The notes under the pieces are model-generated. The model saw only the letters and a list, made by a program, of their open reading frames with translations. It searched no databases and was not told where the DNA came from. Positions 9,501 through 17,120 of a stretch of DNA of 64,000 bases are shown here, piece by piece (position 1 is the first letter of the stretch; each line of letters starts with the position of its first letter). Location: the NCBI RefSeq assembly GCF_030160395.1, contig NZ_BSOG01000001.1, positions 1,330,117 through 1,394,116 of the forward strand, in the 5' to 3' direction. Source of the stretch: Chitinimonas prasina (GTDB lineage Bacteria; Pseudomonadota; Gammaproteobacteria; Burkholderiales; Chitinimonadaceae). The translations under genes were made by a program, and so were the position numbers.

Positions 9501-9609
9501 GACCGACCGGGCGCAGTACATCGCCGGTCTTTACGATATACGCCGGCGTTATCCCGCCATTGCAACGGGTCTGGCCGTGCATGCGGCGGCTGTGCGAGAG
9601 GTGGCTTGA
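6502..9609 (+). CDS. Retron-associated HEAT/ARM-like repeat protein
   Basis: This 1035-aa, probably cytoplasmic protein is rich in Leu and Ala and built of repeating helical pairs, for example LVELLATGDAMLDYCLAWAI and the stretch around residues 800-960 (VRQRALAMMAANF, DVQALGCALLGGRLA, SLKVQRFVADYLQHA). This is the pattern of HEAT/ARM solenoids used for protein or nucleic-acid binding. No catalytic motif was seen. The chosen start is the TTG at 6502, preceded by a strong GGGAGGGGG; ATG at 6517 is an alternative. Its stop shares a base with the start of the SWIM gene, so the two are coupled. With the SWIM protein and the reverse transcriptase it makes the three-protein set I recall for type XIII retrons (ARM, WHSWIM, RT). 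The molecular role is unknown. Confidence 0.75.
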   Translation: MTTHNMAMGAIALFRPGAEPLRLTLALSPADDGGYWVVLSQGAPGEALVALHKNNSPLPLAAAQALLERTVAAKLDDGFVGLESAVPAVDASALGVTAAQQAGLLSRLEHGQWRLLAARQRSRLVWRVGELRVAAAVPRLVELLATGDAMLDYCLAWAIGRCGDAGAKEAMAGLSRRGGSEMVKRMALLAWLQLASADERAAHAARLVGDWPLPLREAWQAGEPAQLARVLADADTWQRHKRAEWLEQLDQVALAQPLARQLLLDELAQLPFAAGSFRTARRLYKAAEFRGDATVWALLQRRFEQTGAAFHHAYEGQGRYLDGRWVRISDELVRQDSRLAYSQRTRRYLVQRGWRTLRRLGSAGSAEFPPLAFAALLQYDDAAAKPDMEVSRSVWDGRRYQTRREYHYRHHDATLFNRLLFRPGGLVRGNRHASSWAADQALPVTLGARLEPLAERWDQRPDLLLRLALESRAEQVQCFAARALAGQPAYCAGISDTLWRRLLNSPFTATAQFAYDYLFQRIAAEPDRERREAWLALLVGSRHPAICDAALALLEADPAGHASSPTLVTAVLLARTARVRKLSRLLCQAALAMPGVAEATVQRLLDWLDDADPATEALEPICDNLAWLVSNTFRPAAGKVDHGRLQGLLQHAAVPVVCLAMDWLIAHEQPVSSLPPASYRPLLQSEDERVLAAAIRLLGALPEPVLLTQAELIARFALCPAATVRQAVQPLMLRLAGLDAAFLAGLMPSLLDVVFRAETIVGLQDEVLALLTGPLAQASREQPYDTTQRLLEARSRAAQRLGSWLLDGYSDAELPLSLWVRLTRHETLAVRQRALAMMAANFAALGVDGLLPALANRWDDARGALIACLQARVAAADWQMAQLIQLCDHEHADVQALGCALLGGRLAQGSDTEALMALAQHPSLKVQRFVADYLQHAVADDVASLVRLRPYFLTVLAQVNRGRAAKTAVLDFLRQRAAASEPAAREVATLFEHLAVTVALTDRAQYIAGLYDIRRRYPAIATGLAVHAAAVREVA

Positions 9610-11264
9610 TGGAGTTTCAGTACCGTTATTACGGCGAGAGCCGGGTCAGCAACGATGCCAGCAGCACCGGCATCAGCTTTGCGCCCGACACCCTGCGCAA
9701 GCCCGTGCATTTCGTGGCCGACATCAATCGCCATCTGCCCTTCCGCGAGGCGATCTCGGCCTTGCATGACGTAGTGGTGTCGGATCTGCGTACCCGCCAG
9801 CGCGATCACAGCGAGTACCAGGCCTGGCTGCAGTCGCAGGAAGGCGCCCTGCTGGCCGAGTTCATGGAACGGGCCGGCGAACTGCAGGGCCAGGCCAAGG
9901 CGGTGCAGGCCCAGCTGGGCGAGGTGCAGCGGCGCAAGCAGGCCATGCTGGCCCCTTTCTGGAAGGCCAGGCAGCGCTACTTCGACCATATCTACGCCAG
10001 CGATCGCAGCCTGTGGATCATGCTGGATCCGGTAATCACCGTGCATCCGGACCGGGTGTTCTTCGAGTGCTTCAGCCGCGATGAATCGACCTATGCCAGC
10101 GTCAGTTGCAGCCATGAGGCGTTTGATCACCGTGGCGAGTTTGCCTGCGGCACCACCAATATCGATTACTCGGCCGCGCTGTATGACGAGTTCCAGAAGA
10201 TACGCGACTACAAGACCACGCGGCTGGCGGTGGCGGCCGAGGGTTTTACCGTCCAGACCGGCGACGACCCTGGGTTTGTGGAACACAAGATAGACGTGCC
10301 CGATAGCTGGGTGCGCGGCTTCCTGCAGGTCAGCGCGGCCATGGCCCAGCCGGGCCACAGGCTCCATCTGCATCCCATGGATCTGCACAACTTCTGTCTG
10401 CTGCTACGGCGTCGCAAGGAGAAGGCCGGGCCGCGCGCCATCCGCTTCGAGCTGGAGCCGGGTAAGCCGGTGCGGGCCGTGTTCGAGCCCTGGGGCGTGG
10501 AAGTGGTGTGCCCGCGTTCCAGCCACACGGCCACCGAGCCGCAGACCATACGGGTTTGGGGCCGCCGCCGCTTGCTGACGCTGGAGCGCTTCATTGCGCT
10601 GGCGCAGACGGTGGAAGTCCATCTGCTGGGCACCGGCCTACCCAGTTTCTGGGTGGTGGAAGGCTCGGGCCTGCGCTTTACCCTGGGGCTGTCGGGCTGG
10701 ACCGCCAATGACTGGTCGCGCGCCGGCCAGTTCGACCTGCTGGGCCCTCGCAAGCATGCCGATGCACTGACCCGCGAGAAGGTCTACCAGACCCTGGCCC
10801 AGCACTGGAAGCTGACACCCACCGAGCTGGGTGCCGCCGCCGGGCTGGACCCACAGGTGGCGGAATCCTGCCTGCTGCTGTTTGCCGAGGCTGGCCGGGT
10901 GGTCTACGACCTGGGCGATCGTGCCTACCGGCTGCGCGAGCTGTCGCGCGAGCCGCTGCCGCTGGATCAGCTGCGTTACGGTAACGAGCGGGAGGAGCGC
11001 GCGGCTGGCATGGTGGCTGCCGGCCAAGTGGGCAAGCTGGCGATACAGGCCCAGGCGGCCGGCCGGGTGATAGAGGCCCTGGTGGACGACGCTGGTCGCA
11101 AGCGGCCGGTCAGGCTGGTGCTGGATGGCGATGAGCGGCTGGTGGAGGCCAGCTGCCAATGCGATTACTTTGTCCGCAACCGGCTCTACAAAGGCCCCTG
11201 CGAGCACATGCTGGCCGCGCGACTGGCGGCTGGCCGCCAGCGTGCAGGCCAGGCGACGCAATAG
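9609..11264 (+). CDS. Winged-helix and SWIM zinc-finger protein of the retron locus
   Basis: This is a 551-aa protein. Residues about 65-125 look helical or coiled (EYQAWLQSQEGALLAEFMER onward). A winged-helix-like segment (EKVYQTLAQHWKLTPTELGA onward) lies near 385-445. The C-terminus carries a SWIM zinc finger, CxCx(n)CxH, with Cys516, Cys518, Cys531 and His533. SWIM domains bind DNA or protein partners. ATG at 9609 overlaps the TGA of the HEAT gene by one base; a TTG three bases upstream is an alternative. The gene ends 91 bases before the putative msr-msd RNA. The combination with a HEAT-repeat protein and an RT matches my memory of the WHSWIM component of type XIII retrons. Confidence 0.8.
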   Translation: MEFQYRYYGESRVSNDASSTGISFAPDTLRKPVHFVADINRHLPFREAISALHDVVVSDLRTRQRDHSEYQAWLQSQEGALLAEFMERAGELQGQAKAVQAQLGEVQRRKQAMLAPFWKARQRYFDHIYASDRSLWIMLDPVITVHPDRVFFECFSRDESTYASVSCSHEAFDHRGEFACGTTNIDYSAALYDEFQKIRDYKTTRLAVAAEGFTVQTGDDPGFVEHKIDVPDSWVRGFLQVSAAMAQPGHRLHLHPMDLHNFCLLLRRRKEKAGPRAIRFELEPGKPVRAVFEPWGVEVVCPRSSHTATEPQTIRVWGRRRLLTLERFIALAQTVEVHLLGTGLPSFWVVEGSGLRFTLGLSGWTANDWSRAGQFDLLGPRKHADALTREKVYQTLAQHWKLTPTELGAAAGLDPQVAESCLLLFAEAGRVVYDLGDRAYRLRELSREPLPLDQLRYGNEREERAAGMVAAGQVGKLAIQAQAAGRVIEALVDDAGRKRPVRLVLDGDERLVEASCQCDYFVRNRLYKGPCEHMLAARLAAGRQRAGQATQ

Positions 11265-11319
11265 CGATACCGGATACCGGCCCATGCTGGGCCGGCTTGG
11301 AATGAACCCAGTCTTTACC

Positions 11320-11349
11320 TTGAGGAGAAAACGCCGGGTCTGATAGACT
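11320..11349 (+). promoter_or_regulatory. Promoter-like sequence for the retron RNA
   Basis: TTGAGG at 11320-11325 and TAGACT at 11344-11349 are separated by 18 bases. Transcription would start near 11356, exactly where the a1 arm of the folded RNA begins. This is a motif match by eye, but the placement is what a dedicated msr-msd promoter would need. Confidence 0.55.
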
Positions 11350-11355
11350 CGGGCT

Positions 11356-11575
11356 CGCGTATGGCGGGGTGGCTCTTGCAACCCGGACGGTGGATCGCCG
11401 TCCTTGTACCTAGCTGCCCCACGCGTCACTGGCCTGCTCTTCACTGGGCCGTAACACACCCCTAGCGCCATGACGGTGCGGCTTGTGCCAAGCCCGATGG
11501 CGCTAGGGGTGCGTTACGGCTTCGAGTGGAACAGTCCAGTCTACAAGGCTCTTCGATGAGAACCCCGCCATCGCG
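11356..11575 (+). ncRNA. Putative retron msr-msd RNA
   Basis: The segment has the layout of a retron primer-template RNA. Arm a1 (11356-11370, CGCG-T-ATGGCGGGGT) pairs with a2 (11562-11575, ACCCCGCCAT-CGCG): ten continuous pairs, a one-base bulge and four more pairs. After a1 comes GGCTC, the place for the branching G, although it differs from the common AGC. An msr-type hairpin follows at 11385-11403 (GGACGG, 7-base loop, CCGTCC). The msd candidate is a long palindrome with 24-bp arms at 11448-11471 and 11497-11520 and one mismatch. Its 25-base loop holds a smaller GGCTT/AAGCC hairpin. The RT gene starts 36 bases after a2. These features are seen directly; reverse transcription is inferred. 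Confidence 0.8.
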
Positions 11576-11611
11576 TTCCCCCCTCTGTCCTGCCCGGCGT
11601 AGCGCCACCTT

Positions 11612-13486
11612 ATGAGCGACGCCGCCCAAACCAGCCGCGAAGCAGTCATCGCGCGCATCCGTAACAGCAGCAAGGACGCCGTCGTCCTGGAAGAAATGCG
11701 CCGCCTGGGCTTCTGGCCCCAGGGCCAGGCTTCGCCCGCTGAGGGCGAGGTGGCTGCGCTGATCGAACAGGAAGCCGCGCTGATCCAGGAGCTGCAACAG
11801 ATCAACCGCAACCTGGCCCGCGTGCGCGACCCACAGGCCGCGCTGCTGGAGATGAAGAAAGAGCGCATGGCGGCTGCCAAGCGCCGCCGTGAGGAAACCC
11901 GCCAGCGCCATGCCCAGCTGCGCTACGAGCGTGCCACCGCCTGGCATACCCGCATGCAACAGGACATCGTCTACCTGGGCGCCGGTGTATCGGCAGGCCT
12001 GGATGACGCGCGCCACGATGCCGCCAGGCTGGCCAGCAAGCAGCTGCCGCTGCTTGATGGGCCGCAAGCGCTGGCCGCTGCCATGGGTGTGCCATTGGCC
12101 GAGCTGCGCTTTCTGGCTTATCACCGCAGCGTCTCGCGCATCAGTCATTACCGCCGCTTCGGCATTGCCAAGAAGACCGGCGGCGTGCGGCTGATCTCGG
12201 CCCCCATGCCGCGCCTGAAGCGTGCCCAGTACTGGGTGCTGGATCGTATCCTGGCCAAGCTGCCACTGCATGAGGCGGCGCACGGCTTTGTGCCGGGGCG
12301 CTCCATCGTCGGTAACGCCCTGCCCCATGTCGGCCGTGCCGTGGTGCTGAACCTGGATCTGCAGAATTTCTTTCCCTCCATCGCCTATCCGCGCGTGCGG
12401 GGCCTGTTCCAGTCGTTTGGCTATTCGCGCCAGATGGCGACCTTGCTGGCCTTGATCTGTACCGAGACGCCCAGCGAGGAGGTGGAGCTGGATGGCAACC
12501 GCTACCATGTGCAGACGGGTGAACGCTGCCTGCCGCAAGGCGCGCCGTCCAGCCCGGCCATCACCAATCTGCTGTGCCGGCGGCTGGACCGGCGGCTGAC
12601 TGCCACGGCGGCGAAGCTGGGCTTTAGCTATACCCGCTATGCCGACGATATGACCTTCTCGGCCGATGCCCCCCAGGCCGACGGCCTGGCCCGGCTGCTC
12701 TGGCGGGTCAAGCGCATCATCGCCGACGAGGGCTTTACCCTGCACCCGGACAAGCAGCGCATCATGCGCGCTGCCAGCCGGCAGGAAGTGACCGGCGTGG
12801 TGGTGAACCGGCAGCCGGCCATCTGCCGCGATACGCTGCGGCGTTTCCGGGCGACGCTGTTCCAGGTGGAAAAGGATGGCCCGCTGGGCAAGCAGTGGAA
12901 TGGCAACAGCAACGTCATTGCCGCGCTGGAGGGCTATGCCCGCTTTATCGCCATGGTGGATCCCGCCAAGGGCGAGCCGCTGTGCCAGCGGGCCGCCTTG
13001 CTGCGCGCCAAGTGGGGCTCGGTACTGCCGGCGCCCGCCAGCACCGGCTATCGCCGCGCCTTCCGCTCGGCCAGCGCCGAAGGCCGGCAGACGCCGGGCC
13101 GCATCTGGCTGCCGGCTGCACGGCCTGTGCCCCAGTTGGAGCAGACCGACCAGCAGCAACGCGAGCAGCGTGCCGCAGCGCGCGAGGCCGCGAAGCCCGC
13201 CCCGGTGCCACAGACCACCTCCAGCCGCCCCACCGCCACACCGCCTGCAGCCCAGCCGCAGGGCGCCAACCGGGCTGGCGCTGGCTGGGTGCAGCAGTAC
13301 TACGGCCTGCTGGCCGTAGGCCAGTTCATGGCCCTGCTGGCCATCGGAGTGCTGGGGCGCTTCTGGTTACTGCCGCTATGTGGCCTGGCATTGATGCTGT
13401 ATGCCCTGCGCACCCGCCATATCAGCGGCTGGCATTTTGCCCTGGCCTTGGTGGTGGGCATCCTGTTCGATGGGGTATTGCACTAA
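11612..13486 (+). CDS. Retron-type reverse transcriptase with fused membrane segments
   Basis: This 624-aa protein has an RT core at about residues 180-470: RFGIAKKTGGVRLISAP, HGFVPGRSI (from 224), LNLDLQNFFPSI, LPQGAPSSPAITN, YTRYADD with the catalytic YADD at 343-346, and the retron-typical VTGVVVN at about 393-399. Before the core is a 170-residue extension with a charged, probably coiled-coil stretch (EMKKERMAAAKRRREE). After it, a Pro/Ala/Gln-rich linker leads to about three hydrophobic segments (residues about 560-624), for example YYGLLAVGQFMALLAIGVLG and HFALALVVGILFDGVL. Retron RTs are often near 300-400 aa, so both ends are extra. No good Shine-Dalgarno precedes 11612. It uses the adjacent upstream RNA as likely template; the membrane tail could be an effector or an anchor. 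Confidence 0.9.
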   Translation: MSDAAQTSREAVIARIRNSSKDAVVLEEMRRLGFWPQGQASPAEGEVAALIEQEAALIQELQQINRNLARVRDPQAALLEMKKERMAAAKRRREETRQRHAQLRYERATAWHTRMQQDIVYLGAGVSAGLDDARHDAARLASKQLPLLDGPQALAAAMGVPLAELRFLAYHRSVSRISHYRRFGIAKKTGGVRLISAPMPRLKRAQYWVLDRILAKLPLHEAAHGFVPGRSIVGNALPHVGRAVVLNLDLQNFFPSIAYPRVRGLFQSFGYSRQMATLLALICTETPSEEVELDGNRYHVQTGERCLPQGAPSSPAITNLLCRRLDRRLTATAAKLGFSYTRYADDMTFSADAPQADGLARLLWRVKRIIADEGFTLHPDKQRIMRAASRQEVTGVVVNRQPAICRDTLRRFRATLFQVEKDGPLGKQWNGNSNVIAALEGYARFIAMVDPAKGEPLCQRAALLRAKWGSVLPAPASTGYRRAFRSASAEGRQTPGRIWLPAARPVPQLEQTDQQQREQRAAAREAAKPAPVPQTTSSRPTATPPAAQPQGANRAGAGWVQQYYGLLAVGQFMALLAIGVLGRFWLLPLCGLALMLYALRTRHISGWHFALALVVGILFDGVLH

Positions 13487-13530
13487 GCGCGCCAACAAAA
13501 CCCTGTTGGCGGCGCAAAGCGTCGTTAGCC
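13486..13530. repeat. Hairpin, possibly a fragment of the GCTAACAAAACCC repeat family
   Basis: Directly after the RT stop, GCCAACAAAACCCTGTTGGC (13491-13510) is a perfect 7-bp hairpin. Its CCAACAAAACCC part resembles the end of the palindromic repeats at 150 and 33770, and a GTTAGCC lies just downstream. It could be a truncated copy. There is no T-run, so it is not a typical intrinsic terminator. Confidence 0.35.
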
Positions 13531-13591
13531 ATCCCCCTGTGGAGCACTCCCCGGATTCTGGTCGCAGGCATGCCGGCCAGTGCCGGGCCGC

Positions 13592-14026
13592 TCAGCTGCG
13601 GCGATAGATGGCCATGGCTATTGCGCCCAGCAGGCAGGCGGCGCCAACGCCAAGCAGGAAATCCGAGCTATCTGCGTGATTGGACAACACGACGACCTGG
13701 GTGTCCTCGGGCAGATAGCGTATTTCCAATGGCGCCATATCGCGTGGAGATTGATTCCGCAGGCTCTTGCCCAGGCGGTCGGATAGATCAACCGAGGCCC
13801 GCACCGAACGTCCGCTTTCGGTTTCATATTGGATGCTGGCCGAGTAGTTCCGGTTGCGCCAGTCTATGGTCTGCCAGTCCACACTTTCGATGGTGGCTTC
13901 GGTCGTTACGCCATGGTCCTCCAGCGCCCGGTTGTCGCGGCGTTCCTGATAGCCTTGGTACAACATGATGGCGCCCACCACAGCAAGGACGGGTAGGGTT
14001 AGCGCATCTCTTGTCGACTCGAACAT
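13592..14026 (-). CDS. DUF3592-like small membrane protein A
   Basis: This is a 144-aa protein with one hydrophobic segment at each end (LTLPVLAVVGAIMLYQGY near the N-terminus, FLLGVGAACLLGAIAMAIY at the C-terminus). A soluble beta-rich middle section contains TEATIESVDW and LEIRYLPEDTQ. This arrangement is typical of DUF3592-type proteins, whose function is unknown. The start at 14026 (MFESTRDALT) has AAGGAA upstream; an upstream in-frame ATG would add an implausible N-terminus. The next gene on the same strand is a clear paralogue with the same motif (LKVKYLPEDTT), so the pair probably arose by duplication. Confidence 0.75.
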   Translation of the reverse strand: MFESTRDALTLPVLAVVGAIMLYQGYQERRDNRALEDHGVTTEATIESVDWQTIDWRNRNYSASIQYETESGRSVRASVDLSDRLGKSLRNQSPRDMAPLEIRYLPEDTQVVVLSNHADSSDFLLGVGAACLLGAIAMAIYRRS

Positions 14027-14153
14027 CGGTCTATTCCTTCTGTTTTGCAGCTGTATTGCCTTAAGCCAGGCAAAAAAAACCATGTGGGTACAGGTGCAAG
14101 GTGCCTCGCTGTACTTCAAGAAAGGGAAACTATCGGGGGGAAGGGAACAAATA

Positions 14154-14186
14154 AACACACCGGCCTTGAGCCGGTGTGTTTGTTTT
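14154..14186 (-). terminator. Strong bidirectional hairpin terminator
   Basis: An 11-bp stem, AACACACCGGC/GCCGGTGTGTT, with a CTTGA loop is followed by T-rich sequence on both strands (TTGTTTT on +, TATTTGTT on -). It lies just after the stop of the 14205-14672 gene and before the upstream region of the 13592-14026 gene, so it most likely ends the former transcript. Confidence 0.8.
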
Positions 14187-14204
14187 CTGCCTGGCTACCG
14201 TAGA

Positions 14205-14672
14205 TCAGGCAGCAGCCGTTTCCATCTCGCCAGCAGATTTCTTTTTGTAGCGACGGTAGAGCACCACGCCTACGGCAGCCAGCAGGGCCACGGCGCCGCC
14301 GCCGAACATACCGGCGGAGTTGTCCTGGTGGTCGGCCAGTTCTATCACCGTGGTGTCTTCCGGCAGGTACTTCACCTTCAGCGTGCCGGGGGCGTCGCTG
14401 TCGCGCAGCTGCTTGCCTTGCGTATCGGGCAGCTCGACCGAACCGGCGATTTCCTGGCCGGCTTCGGTGGTGAAGCGGATATCGGCCTTGAAGTTGCGGT
14501 CACGGCCACGCTTGGTGGACCAGTTAACCTGCTCAATCACGGCCTCAGCCAGCTTGCCGTGATCATTCAGGGCCTTGCTGTGGCGGTATTCCTGCACGCC
14601 GCTATAGAGCAGGCCTATGCCGACGAGGATAAGGACGGGTACTAGCAGAAAGCTTTTGATTTTATCGATCAT
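14205..14672 (-). CDS. DUF3592-like small membrane protein B
   Basis: This 155-aa paralogue of the gene at 13592-14026 has a membrane segment near the N-terminus (SFLLVPVLILVGIGLLYSGV), a soluble middle section (AVIEQVNWSTKRGRDRNF, LKVKYLPEDTTVIELADH), and a second membrane segment followed by a basic tail (YRRYKKK). The chosen start at 14672 (MIDKIKSFLL) fits the homologous N-terminus of protein A; an in-frame ATG at 14768 would add unrelated residues. A terminator at 14154-14186 follows. Function is unknown; a cell-envelope role is a guess. Confidence 0.75.
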   Translation of the reverse strand: MIDKIKSFLLVPVLILVGIGLLYSGVQEYRHSKALNDHGKLAEAVIEQVNWSTKRGRDRNFKADIRFTTEAGQEIAGSVELPDTQGKQLRDSDAPGTLKVKYLPEDTTVIELADHQDNSAGMFGGGAVALLAAVGVVLYRRYKKKSAGEMETAAA

Positions 14673-14784
14673 GACGGCATGTATGTATCGGTATGCAATG
14701 AAGGAAAGAGCGCAGCCCAGCCTGCTGGCTGGGCTGCGCCAAAGGTTTGCCGCGGCGGCGGCATTCATGCCGCCGGGGCAGCGA

Positions 14785-15492
14785 TCAATCGTCGCTGCTA
14801 GCCAGCGAAAGCAGTATGCGCAGCACGTACCAGAGCATCAGCGCGATGGATGCGAACAGGTGGAGGGCGGCGCCGGCGGGGCGGTCGGTGGGGTAGTGAT
14901 GAATGATGTTGGAGGTGTCGTACAGCACACAGCCACCGGCAAACACCACCATGATGGCGGAGAACCAGATGCCCAGCTGGAAGCCGAAGATCACGCTGGC
15001 GATGATGGCGCCCAAGGCAACCATGCCACCGATGCGCAGCATGCCGCCCATGAAGGAGAAGTCCTTCTTGGTGGAGAAGGCCGTCCAGGTCAGGCCACCG
15101 ACCAGCAGCAGGGTGATAAAGCCGGCGGCGGGGATGGCTGCAGGCGAGATGACGGCCGCCAGGGCGAACAGCGGGGCAAAGATCAGGCTCTCTGCCAGCA
15201 CGTAGATGCTCAGGCCAACCAGCTGCTTCTGGTTGCTCTCGGCATTATCGGCCAGATGGGTGGCCAGCCAGCCCACCACCATGAAGCCGCCCATGAAGGC
15301 CAGCCACATATACTTGCCGCCGGCCAGTACGCTCAGCATGGCGCGGCCCAGGCCGGCGACATGGAAGACGGCCGAGATGGCAACGAACGACAGCATGGCC
15401 ACACTGAGGTGGACATAGGTGGAGCGGATGAACTCGGCGCGGCTGTTTACCGCCATGCCGCCACTGGGGCCGCCTTCATAGATTTCTTGCAC
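14785..15492 (-). CDS. Bax inhibitor-1/YccA family membrane protein
   Basis: This 235-aa protein has about seven hydrophobic segments, as in the BI-1/YccA/TMBIM family. They include MLSFVAISAVFHVAGLG, YMWLAFMGGFMVVGWLATHL, FITLLLVGGLTWTAFS and a C-terminal segment with the family-like YDTSNIIHHYPTD. E. coli YccA modulates the FtsH protease, and others are calcium-leak channels. Which role applies here cannot be read from the sequence. The start is GTG at 15492, with AGGGAGAA about seven bases upstream. Confidence 0.88.
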   Translation of the reverse strand: MQEIYEGGPSGGMAVNSRAEFIRSTYVHLSVAMLSFVAISAVFHVAGLGRAMLSVLAGGKYMWLAFMGGFMVVGWLATHLADNAESNQKQLVGLSIYVLAESLIFAPLFALAAVISPAAIPAAGFITLLLVGGLTWTAFSTKKDFSFMGGMLRIGGMVALGAIIASVIFGFQLGIWFSAIMVVFAGGCVLYDTSNIIHHYPTDRPAGAALHLFASIALMLWYVLRILLSLASSDD

Positions 15493-15670
15493 AGTATTTC
15501 TCCCTGATTATCAGATAGTTCGCATGCATTTGGCATGTCGGGGCGAATTCTAGCAGCCGCTTGCGGGCATGCCCGCCTGCTTGGGGGCGAGTGTGAATAG
15601 TTGTGTCGCAACCAGGATGGTCCAGGCAGCCAGACTGCTGCTGCCTGACCCATCCCGACGGCTATTTCGC

Positions 15671-16366
15671 CTAGCCGGTCAGACGCGACCAGAGCCGCGA
15701 CAAGCCGCCCTGCTTGGGCAGGACGCGCTCCAGATCGCTGAGCTGGCCCACTCCCTGGCTGATCAGCTGCTTGAGCAAGGCTGGCGTGCCGGACTTGCGC
15801 GACAGCGTGACTTCCTCGTCGGTGATGACGGTGATCACCAGCATCTCAACCTGGCCGGCGGCCGACTGCAGGGTCTGCGGCAGCGGGGCGAAAGCCTTGG
15901 TGATCATCAGGTTGACCGGCGCCGCTACGCCGATATCCAGTCCGCCAGTGGTCATGCCATCGTGTGCTTCCACGATTTCCAGAAAACCTGCCTCGTTGAC
16001 CACCTCGGCATACAGGGTCTGGGCGATTACCTGCAGCGCCCAGTCGGCGGGACCCTGGCTGATCACCATTAGCTCATAACCCAAGCCGGCGTCCCGCTCT
16101 CCGGAGAAGGCTTCGGGATCGCTGAGCCCGCAGGAGGCATAGATATGGGTGCCTGGCCCGTAGATATCGGACGCTATGCTCAGGATGCGGCCCTGCCAGT
16201 AACCGTCCAGCGCTTCGGCGTGGAATGGGGTGGCTGATACCTTGCCCAGCTGTTGTTCATAGAAGGCCAGCAAGGCCGTGTCGTCGAACCCGGTTGCAGG
16301 CAGGCCCTGCAGCAGCGCATGCGCCGTGGACAATGTTTGATTGGTGGCATTGGCCTGATCGGTCAT
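15671..16366 (-). CDS. Suppressor-of-fused (SUFU)-like domain protein
   Basis: This 231-aa soluble protein has the layout of bacterial SUFU-domain proteins: HIYASCGLSDPEAF, then GYELMVIS, then PADWALQVIAQTLYAEVV, followed by an acidic beta-rich half (VEMLVITVITDEEVTLSR). Bacterial SUFU proteins often act as immunity proteins of polymorphic toxins or sit alone with unknown roles; no toxin gene is adjacent here. A GGGAGAGGG ribosome site precedes the ATG. The family assignment comes from motif resemblance only. Confidence 0.55.
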   Translation of the reverse strand: MTDQANATNQTLSTAHALLQGLPATGFDDTALLAFYEQQLGKVSATPFHAEALDGYWQGRILSIASDIYGPGTHIYASCGLSDPEAFSGERDAGLGYELMVISQGPADWALQVIAQTLYAEVVNEAGFLEIVEAHDGMTTGGLDIGVAAPVNLMITKAFAPLPQTLQSAAGQVEMLVITVITDEEVTLSRKSGTPALLKQLISQGVGQLSDLERVLPKQGGLSRLWSRLTG

Positions 16367-16619
16367 CTGACTACCCTCTCCCTTTGGTGTTTTATATGAC
16401 CGGCTGCATGCTACGCAGTGGGCGCAGGCCGGTCATACCCCATATGGGTGAGTGATGGCGACATTCGGTGTGGGTACAACAGGCCCGTGAGTGCTCGAAT
16501 CGTTGCAGGCGTGCGGCCTGTTCCGTTGCTGACGAAAGCCAGTGAGGGCGGGGGGAGCAAACTGGGATAGCCTGCTGAACCCCTCACCAACAAGTTATGA
16601 CTTGAGCCATAAGCAGGCG

Positions 16620-16913
16620 CTAGTCCGGCGGGGTATCGAGGGTGATGAACAACTCGTCTATGCGGCAATCGAACAGATTGAGCAGGGCATCGAGCACATT
16701 GGTATTGAGCTTTTCGGCCTGGTTGTCGACGATGCGCTTGAACTGCGAATAGGAGATATCGCAGCCACGGCTGATGAGCTCGCGGTAAAGCTTGGAGATA
16801 TCGCGGTAGCCGTGCTGGGCCATCAGCACCCGGACATTGAGTGCAAGGCGGCGTTGGCCATACTTATAGCCCTGGCCGGCCGGTGTGCTGGCGGAATCGG
16901 TGGTATCTGGCAT
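16620..16913 (-). CDS. Small Xre/Cro-type HTH regulator
   Basis: This 97-aa protein has a single helix-turn-helix domain in residues about 20-85. It runs LALNVRVLMAQHGYRDISKL, then LISRGCDISYSQFKRIVDN, then LNTNVLDALLNLFDCRIDEL, the Cro/CI-like HTH pattern with the recognition helix around SYSQFKRIV. It is cytoplasmic, binds DNA and probably autoregulates. It faces away from the tRNA array, with a 200-bp AT-richer gap between. This could be the regulator of that island, or a prophage remnant gene. Confidence 0.75.
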   Translation of the reverse strand: MPDTTDSASTPAGQGYKYGQRRLALNVRVLMAQHGYRDISKLYRELISRGCDISYSQFKRIVDNQAEKLNTNVLDALLNLFDCRIDELFITLDTPPD

Positions 16914-17120
16914 GCATGTCGTTCCTCACTACGACATTCGCATCATACCGCAGCGGGTCGCCAGGCGCACTTTATGGCCCTTTGGTGAAAAAAATGTGCA
17001 TCAGATGGAAATAAATTGATTGCAGGGGCTTGCGCGCGGCTTTTTTATCGTGCCATACTGCATCCCATACCAGCCCGATAGCGGGCCGGCACACTTGAAT
17101 TTCGAACTGGAGCTGCAAAC

